DNA of 10,488 bases, taken from the NCBI GenBank assembly GCA_934661105.1, contig CAKUIV010000069.1, positions 1-10,488 of the forward strand, given 5' to 3'. This document shows, piece after piece, positions 5,613 through 10,488 of this stretch. Origin of the DNA: an uncultured Ellagibacter sp. Its GTDB lineage: Bacteria > Actinomycetota > Coriobacteriia > Coriobacteriales > Eggerthellaceae. The notes under the pieces are model-generated. The model was not told the origin of the DNA. It saw only the letters and a list, made by a program, of their open reading frames with translations, and did no database searches. The translations under genes and the position numbers were made by a program. The stretch's first letter is position 1. Every line of letters starts with the position of its first letter.

Positions 5613-6557
5613 TCACTGCCCTTTTCGGTTTGCGGCTTCTTTGGCCATCTGCTCAATCCGACGGATCCGGTGATACACCGCCGACTTCGAAAGCGGCGGG
5701 TTGGCGCGCTGTCCGAGTTCCTTGATGCTCGCGTCGGGGAACGTGACGCGCAAGCGGATGAACTCTTGAAGCGCGGGCGGCAGGTTCTCCATGCCGTGGG
5801 CCTCGAGCACGGTGCGTATGGCGAAGAGCTGGTCGACCGCCGCCGACGAGCTTTTCGCCTGGTTGGCGACTTCGGCGTTGGTCATGCGGTTCACGTCGTT
5901 GCGCACGCTTTTCACCACGCGCTCCTCTTCCATGGTGAGCGCGCACTGATGCGCCCCGACGAAGGCGAGGAACTCGAGGATCGCGTTGCCGCTTTTCAGG
6001 TACACCATGTACGAGCTTCTACGCTGCATGATGCGCGCGTTGATCCCCTTGTCGGCGAGCAGCTCGACAAGCCCCGTTGCGAGCCCCTCCGATTCCACCG
6101 TGATCTCGAAGTGAAAGTCACCACGCGGGTTCGCGATGAAGCCACTGCCGAGAAACGCCCCGCGGACGTATGCCGCCGCGCAGCACTGCTTCTGCACGAT
6201 GTCGGGCCGGATGCCAAGCTCGAGCCCGCCCGCCTTCGTGATGACGCCCAGATCGTAGAGCGACTCGGCGAGGTGGGGCTGCGCCGGCACTTCGATCAGG
6301 TAGTTCGGCGTTTTATGAAGCACGCTGCGCCGCACGGTGAGCTCGGTGCGCAGTTTGTAGATGCCGTGCAGGAGCTTGATGACAAGGCGCGCCACGCTCG
6401 GGACGTCGGTGGCGATTTCGACGCGATAGCGCCCCGGCCCGGACACGAACAGCGTTCCCTCGATGCGCACGAGCGCCGCAAGCGTGGCCTTGCCGCAATG
6501 GGAGCATTCGGGGGGCACGCGCGCAAGCTCGTCTTTTACATCCGCCGTGAACGACAT
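5613..6557 (-). CDS. whiA: DNA-binding regulator WhiA
   Basis: WhiA proteins combine a degenerate LAGLIDADG homing-endonuclease fold with a C-terminal helix-turn-helix that binds DNA. In Streptomyces WhiA controls sporulation septation, and in Bacillus it affects cell division and chromosome segregation. The 314-residue product shows the family N terminus MSFTADVKDEL, then LAALVRIEG in the first LAGLIDADG half. AAYVRGAFLGSGF lies in the second half. The C-terminal DNA-binding segment contains PDASIKELG and LSKSAVYHRIRR. The ATG at 6555-6557 was chosen because it gives the conserved N terminus, with a G-rich stretch about 8 nt upstream. An ATG at 6573-6575 would add MGGAQA and cannot be excluded. 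It overlaps the 3' end of yvcK by 22 nt. No endonuclease activity is expected. Confidence 0.96.
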   Translation of the reverse strand: MSFTADVKDELARVPPECSHCGKATLAALVRIEGTLFVSGPGRYRVEIATDVPSVARLVIKLLHGIYKLRTELTVRRSVLHKTPNYLIEVPAQPHLAESLYDLGVITKAGGLELGIRPDIVQKQCCAAAYVRGAFLGSGFIANPRGDFHFEITVESEGLATGLVELLADKGINARIMQRRSSYMVYLKSGNAILEFLAFVGAHQCALTMEEERVVKSVRNDVNRMTNAEVANQAKSSSAAVDQLFAIRTVLEAHGMENLPPALQEFIRLRVTFPDASIKELGQRANPPLSKSAVYHRIRRIEQMAKEAANRKGQ

Positions 6558-7669
6558 AGCTTGAGCACCCCCCATAACGCCTCGCGAAACGCCACCGGGT
6601 CGTGAAGCGTGGGGCGCTCGAGATCGACGAGGTTCTTCGCGATGACGATCGGGCCTTCGGCCTGGATGGCCATCGCGTCTTCGTACGTGATGGAAACCGG
6701 GCGCACCGCGCGTTCTTGCGCATGGGCGACGCGGTCATCGGCCGCGCCTGCGCCCCGCGCAACCGCACCGGCGAGCTCGCCAGCAGACGCGCCATCCGGC
6801 CGAAGCGGCTCGGGAGCGTGGACGAGCACGTAGTCGATAAGTCCCCTCATGCCATGGACCATGAGCGCCTCGACGTGCTCCCGCGCCGTAAGCCCCCATG
6901 TTTCTCCCTGCACATCGGCGAGTCCGCAGACGAAAAGCGTCTTCCCGCGCGAAGCGCGAATGGCGTCGACCACGCCCGGGACGAGCAGGTTCGGGATGAT
7001 CGACGTGAAAAGCGACCCTGGGCCGAGCACGATGAGGTCGGCCGCGCGAATGGCTTCAAGCGCCGGGCCGTAGGGCTCGATCGCGCCGTTGCAGCGCAGC
7101 TTCACCCGCTCGAGCGCCGTATCGGAATGACAGGCGACGGCCTGCCCCTCGATGAGGGCCCCGTCGCGCGTCTTCGCCGCGAGCGTCACGTGGGAGAGCG
7201 TTGAGGGATACACGTGCCCGCGCGCGTCGAGCAGCTTCTCGCAGATAGAGACCGCCTCGGGAAACGACCCGCAGGCGTCTTCGAGCGCGACGAGCATGAG
7301 GTTGCCGAGCGAGTGGTCGCGCGCAATCGGGAACCGATATTTGAAGGCACGTGTGAGCGGGTCGGACGGATCGGCCGCCATGGCGGCGATGCACTTGCGG
7401 ATGTCGCCCGGCGGCGTGACGTCGGCTTCCTCGCGCAGGATACCGGTCGAGCCGCCGTCGTCCGCCATGGCGACGACGGCGCTCGTCTCGACCCCGAGCG
7501 ACAACAGCGTGCGGATGGACACGGGAGCCCCCGTGCCGCCGCCGATGACGACGGCGCGCAGTTTGCCTGCGCGATTGCCCTTGATCGAGCCGACGAGGGG
7601 AAGGTCGCGAAGCGCAGCGAACGCCGCGGTGGCCGAAGGGTCCTGCGAGAAGGCGTGTTTCTTCATCAT
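6536..7669 (-). CDS. yvcK: YvcK/CofD-like gluconeogenesis factor (UDP-sugar binding)
   Basis: YvcK-family proteins have the CofD-like Rossmann fold. In Bacillus the protein is needed for growth on gluconeogenic carbon and for cell shape, and in Mycobacterium the homologue binds UDP-sugars. The 377-residue product carries the glycine-rich loop VIGGGTGAP (GGGTG at 43-47) and ADDGGSTG (69-76). PPGDIRK, HSLGNL, GPGSLFTSIIPNLLV and QGETWGLTA follow. The start is the ATG at 7667-7669, directly followed by a second ATG. The upstream TTG at 7699 would run inside rapZ and add ten unconserved residues. Only 4 nt separate it from the rapZ stop. About 35 residues ahead of the Rossmann loop look like a lineage-specific leader. 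An Ala/Gly-rich stretch near codons 295-320 appears low in complexity and may be a linker. Confidence 0.95.
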   Translation of the reverse strand: MMKKHAFSQDPSATAAFAALRDLPLVGSIKGNRAGKLRAVVIGGGTGAPVSIRTLLSLGVETSAVVAMADDGGSTGILREEADVTPPGDIRKCIAAMAADPSDPLTRAFKYRFPIARDHSLGNLMLVALEDACGSFPEAVSICEKLLDARGHVYPSTLSHVTLAAKTRDGALIEGQAVACHSDTALERVKLRCNGAIEPYGPALEAIRAADLIVLGPGSLFTSIIPNLLVPGVVDAIRASRGKTLFVCGLADVQGETWGLTAREHVEALMVHGMRGLIDYVLVHAPEPLRPDGASAGELAGAVARGAGAADDRVAHAQERAVRPVSITYEDAMAIQAEGPIVIAKNLVDLERPTLHDPVAFREALWGVLKLCRSRRM

Positions 7670-7673
7670 GGGC

Positions 7674-8624
7674 CTACTTCCCCGCTCGACGAGCGGCAAG
7701 CGCGAGGTCGCGGTGCGCGACGCTCACGCGATAGCCGTTCGATTTCAGGTAATCGCCGGTCGATTCTGCGATCGCGACGCTTCGATGCTGGCCGCCCGTG
7801 CAGCCGATGGCGATGGCGAGCTGCTGCTTGCCTTCTGCAACGTAGCCGGGCATGACGCAGTCGAGCAGCGCACGCCACCGCTTGATGAACTCGACCGTTT
7901 CCTCGCGATACATCACGAAGTCGCGTACCGGAGCATCAAGTCCGGTAAGATAGCGCAGATCAGGGTCGTAATAGGGGTTCGGCAAGAAGCGCACGTCCAT
8001 GACGAGATCGGCATCAAGCGGTGCGCCGTGCTTGAAGCCGAACGAGTAGACGGTCACCGCCAAGCCGCGACGTTCGTCACCTTTCGCGAAAAGAGACCGG
8101 ATGGTATCACGTAGCTGCTGCGGCAGCATATTCGTCGTGTCGACGACATGGTGGGCCATCTCGCGCAGGTCGTAGAGCATCTGCCGCTCGCGTTCGATTC
8201 CCTGGGCGATGGTGGTGCCGTCGGTGCACAGCGGGTGGCGGCGGCGCGACGACTTGTAGCGGGCGACGAGCTTGTCGTCCGCAGCGTCGAGGAACAGCAC
8301 GCACACGTCGATCCCCTCTTGCTCGAGCTTTTCCACCTCGCCCTTGAGCTTCGGGAAGAAGTCGCGGTTGCGCGCGTCGCATACCACGGCGAGGCGCCGG
8401 TGGGCGTCGGGTTGTCCCGGCATGCCCGTGAGCGCCAGCAAGTCGCCGATAAGGCTCGCCGGCAGATTGTCGACGCAGAAATATCCCAGGTCCTCGAACA
8501 CGTGCATGGCCTCGGTGCGGCCAGCGCCGCTCATACCCGTGACGATGACGAGCTCGGGCATGTGATCCAAATCGGGTGCCTCTCTATCAGGCGCGTCGTT
8601 TTTCGCGCGGACTCCACCTGCCAT
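7674..8624 (-). CDS. rapZ: RapZ/YvcJ family P-loop nucleotide-binding protein (RNase adapter)
   Basis: RapZ in Escherichia coli guides small RNAs to RNase E to control glucosamine-6-phosphate synthase. In Gram-positives the YvcJ homologue hydrolyses nucleotides and sits beside yvcK and whiA, as here. The 316-residue product has a Walker A-like GMSGAGRT (30-37), in which Arg36 stands where lysine is classical. LEQEGIDVCVLFLDAAD contains the Walker B region. DVRFLPNPYYDPDLR, LTGLD and the C-terminal signature IGCTGGQHRSV are present. The ATG at 8622-8624 lies 14 nt after uvrC, with AGGGGG about 10 nt upstream. An internal ATG at 8559-8561 gives the shorter start MPELVIVTG common in the family and remains possible. 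Whether it acts as an RNA adapter in this organism is not known. Confidence 0.95.
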   Translation of the reverse strand: MAGGVRAKNDAPDREAPDLDHMPELVIVTGMSGAGRTEAMHVFEDLGYFCVDNLPASLIGDLLALTGMPGQPDAHRRLAVVCDARNRDFFPKLKGEVEKLEQEGIDVCVLFLDAADDKLVARYKSSRRRHPLCTDGTTIAQGIERERQMLYDLREMAHHVVDTTNMLPQQLRDTIRSLFAKGDERRGLAVTVYSFGFKHGAPLDADLVMDVRFLPNPYYDPDLRYLTGLDAPVRDFVMYREETVEFIKRWRALLDCVMPGYVAEGKQQLAIAIGCTGGQHRSVAIAESTGDYLKSNGYRVSVAHRDLALAARRAGK

Positions 8625-8638
8625 GATCGCTAAACCCC

Positions 8639-10488
8639 CTATTCGCCGCCGACGACGATCTCATCTTTTCGCTCGTTATTATACTGCTCGATAACGCGGT
8701 GGAGCTCTTCTGCCACCTCATCGGGAACCACGTGGGCGTCTTTGATCTCGGCAAGGCTCGCCGATTTGAGGTTCTTGAACGATTTGAAGTGCTTGAGCAG
8801 GGCTTTCTTTCGCACCGGCCCGAGCCCCGCCACTTCGTCGAGGATGCTCGCCGTCATGCCCTTGCCGCGCAGCTCACGATGGAAGGTGATGGCGAAACGA
8901 TGCGCTTCGTCGCGTACCTGCTTCACGAGGTACAGCGACGCCGAGCCCGACGGCAGAACCACAGGCCCCGTGTCCTGCCAGGGGACGAAGAGCTCCTCGT
9001 CGCGCTTGGCCAAACCGCAGAGCGCGATGTCGTCTATCCCCATCTGGTCGAACATCTCCATGACTGCGGAAAGCTGCGGTTTGCCGCCGTCGAGGATAAT
9101 AAGGTCGGGTTTGCTGCCGAAGCGCTCGTCGGCCATGCGCTCGGGAGCATAGCGCCTGCTCATCACTTCCTGCATGGAAAGAAAATCGTTCGCCTCGGTA
9201 AGCGGCGTCTTTATCTTGAAGCGACGGTATTGGTTCTTGTCGGGTTTGCCACCCGTGAACACGACCATCGACGCTACCGTGTACGAACCGTGGATGGTCG
9301 AGATGTCGAAGCACTCGATGCGCATGGGAGGAGCATCGAGCGCAAGCGCGCTTTCGAGCTGAAGCAACGCATCGTTGATGCGCTTGTCGTCGTAGTTCGT
9401 GCGAACCTTGTAGCGCATGAGCGTGTGCTTGGCGTTCGTCTCCGCCATATCGACGAGCTCGGCTTTCTCGCCTTTCTGCGGAGCGGTGAAGCGCACCTTC
9501 GCGCCGTGCGCACTGCCAAGCTTTCCGGTGAGCCACTCCTCCATCGACTCTTGATCCTCAGGCGCGTCCCGCACAATGACCTCATGGGGAATCGACGTCG
9601 TCGTGTCGTAGTAGCGCAGGAGGAAATTATGCAGAAGGTCCTGGTCGGGAACATCTTTTCCGCGGTTGAGCACGAACTCGTTCGAGTTCATGATGCGGCC
9701 TTCGCGAACCATGAGCACATGCGCGCCCGCAACGGTTTCCTCGCGGAAGAAGCCGATCACGTCGGCGTTGAGGTTTCGAGCCGAAACCGCGTGCTGCTTG
9801 TCGGTAAGCGAGTTGATGGTGTCGATGCGCGCCTTGACGCGCGCCGCGCGCTCGAAGTCGAGCTCGGCAGCGGCGGCCTCCATCTCCTCTTTCAGCTCGG
9901 CGATGAACTCGCGATGCTGGCCGGAAAGGAACCGCTCGATCCGCTTCACATGGCCCGCGTATTCCTCGGGCGTGATCTTGCCGCAGCACGCCCCCGGTCC
10001 CAGGCCCACATGCGAGTCGAAGCACGGACGAACATCGGCTTTCATAAGGGCGAGCGGATCCTTCTCGATCCTGCGCGTGAGGTTTCGCCAATCGGCGCAC
10101 GACGTCGCGCACAAGGGCACGACACGCCGGGCGATGTCGACCATGCGGCGCGCAGCACGCGAATCAGTGTAGGGACCGAAGTAGCGGGTGTCGGGCTTGT
10201 GCTTCTCGCGCGTGTACTTGATGGCAGGAAACACATCGCCTTTGGTAAGTGCGATAAAGGGGTAGGATTTGTCGTCCTTGAAGTCGGCGTTGAAGAACGG
10301 CGCGTACTGGTTGATGAGGTTCTTTTCCAGGACGAGCGACTCGTGCTCGTTGCCGACGACGATGTACTCGAACGAGTCGATCTGGTCGACGAGCAGCGGA
10401 ATCTTCGCGCGATCGTCCTGGAAGTTCACGTACTGGCGCATGCGGGCGCGCAGCTGCTTCGCCTTGCCCACGTAGATGACCTGGCCGT
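8639..10488 (-). CDS. uvrC: UvrABC excinuclease subunit C, 5' end missing
   Basis: UvrC makes the two incisions around DNA lesions in nucleotide excision repair. The frame is open at the window edge. The first readable residues, GQVIYVGKAK, are the second part of the GIY-YIG nuclease motif, so only a short N-terminal piece lies outside. Numbering from the valine at 10471, a cysteine-rich segment covers about residues 121-163. The UVR (UvrB-binding) coiled coil is at about 189-220. The RNase H-like nuclease domain has Asp389 (CFDIS), Asp461 (LDGGKPQL) and His524 (DEAHRFA). The helix-hairpin-helix region (EVAGLGPVRKKALLKHF) is at about 546-562. The stop is TAG, 14 nt before rapZ. It leads the visible operon. 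The cysteine spacing is unusual (see findings). Confidence 0.97.
   Translation of the reverse strand, partial: GQVIYVGKAKQLRARMRQYVNFQDDRAKIPLLVDQIDSFEYIVVGNEHESLVLEKNLINQYAPFFNADFKDDKSYPFIALTKGDVFPAIKYTREKHKPDTRYFGPYTDSRAARRMVDIARRVVPLCATSCADWRNLTRRIEKDPLALMKADVRPCFDSHVGLGPGACCGKITPEEYAGHVKRIERFLSGQHREFIAELKEEMEAAAAELDFERAARVKARIDTINSLTDKQHAVSARNLNADVIGFFREETVAGAHVLMVREGRIMNSNEFVLNRGKDVPDQDLLHNFLLRYYDTTTSIPHEVIVRDAPEDQESMEEWLTGKLGSAHGAKVRFTAPQKGEKAELVDMAETNAKHTLMRYKVRTNYDDKRINDALLQLESALALDAPPMRIECFDISTIHGSYTVASMVVFTGGKPDKNQYRRFKIKTPLTEANDFLSMQEVMSRRYAPERMADERFGSKPDLIILDGGKPQLSAVMEMFDQMGIDDIALCGLAKRDEELFVPWQDTGPVVLPSGSASLYLVKQVRDEAHRFAITFHRELRGKGMTASILDEVAGLGPVRKKALLKHFKSFKNLKSASLAEIKDAHVVPDEVAEELHRVIEQYNNERKDEIVVGGE

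Noticed and set aside
5613..6557. A homing endonuclease or mobile element, from the LAGLIDADG-like fold
   Set aside because: The protein is a standard WhiA with a C-terminal helix-turn-helix in its conserved neighbourhood. WhiA has lost the nuclease role.
5373..6605. Plus-strand open frame of 410 codons opposite whiA and the start of gap
   Set aside because: It covers the whole of whiA in antisense, and its sequence is low in family-like features. It is a shadow frame.
1..10488. A new defence, toxin-antitoxin, biosynthetic or mobile system
   Set aside because: Every long minus-strand frame is assigned to a known housekeeping family and no unexplained gene-sized space remains. I saw no CRISPR-like spacing, transposase or integrase.

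Overview
The window holds a compact housekeeping block from what looks like a high-GC actinobacterium. The order uvrC-rapZ-yvcK-whiA-gap-pgk-tpiA-(gpmI)-secG is a known actinobacterial arrangement. The insertion of gpmI, together with the protein sequences, suggests the Coriobacteriia (Eggerthella/Slackia-like). The taxonomic call is inference from gene order and remembered family sequences. No search was run.

Every gene lies on the minus strand, so transcription runs from high to low coordinates. Reading in that direction, the window opens inside uvrC (nucleotide excision repair; its 5' end lies beyond position 10488). Then come rapZ (RNase adapter-like P-loop protein), yvcK (CofD-like UDP-sugar binding factor) and whiA (LAGLIDADG/HTH regulator). 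These four are nearly contiguous: 14 nt between uvrC and rapZ, 4 nt between rapZ and yvcK, and a 22-nt yvcK/whiA overlap.

After a 103-nt spacer comes a glycolytic module: gap, pgk, tpiA and gpmI. Together these interconvert the triose phosphates and carry glyceraldehyde-3-phosphate to 2-phosphoglycerate. gap and pgk are separated by a terminator-like hairpin. pgk and tpiA are separated by a 14-bp perfect hairpin without a U-tract. tpiA and gpmI overlap in ATGA, which suggests translational coupling. secG (SecYEG translocon subunit) follows behind its own near-consensus promoter (TTGTCG-17-TATAAT).

The low-coordinate end is a tRNA cluster, Gly(GCC)-Cys(GCA)-Gly(GCC), driven by a strong promoter (TTGACG-17-TAATAT) with an A-rich UP-like element. 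The two Gly genes are identical over the 72 visible bases. Structured RNA fills both tRNA spacers.

No gene-free stretch exceeds 300 bases. The largest is the 169-nt gpmI-secG spacer, which is annotated. I see no mobile element, CRISPR array, phage gene or obviously novel system. The points worth a second look are a rearranged cysteine set in UvrC, the hairpins between glycolytic genes and between tRNAs, and the overlap of a hairpin with the secG promoter.
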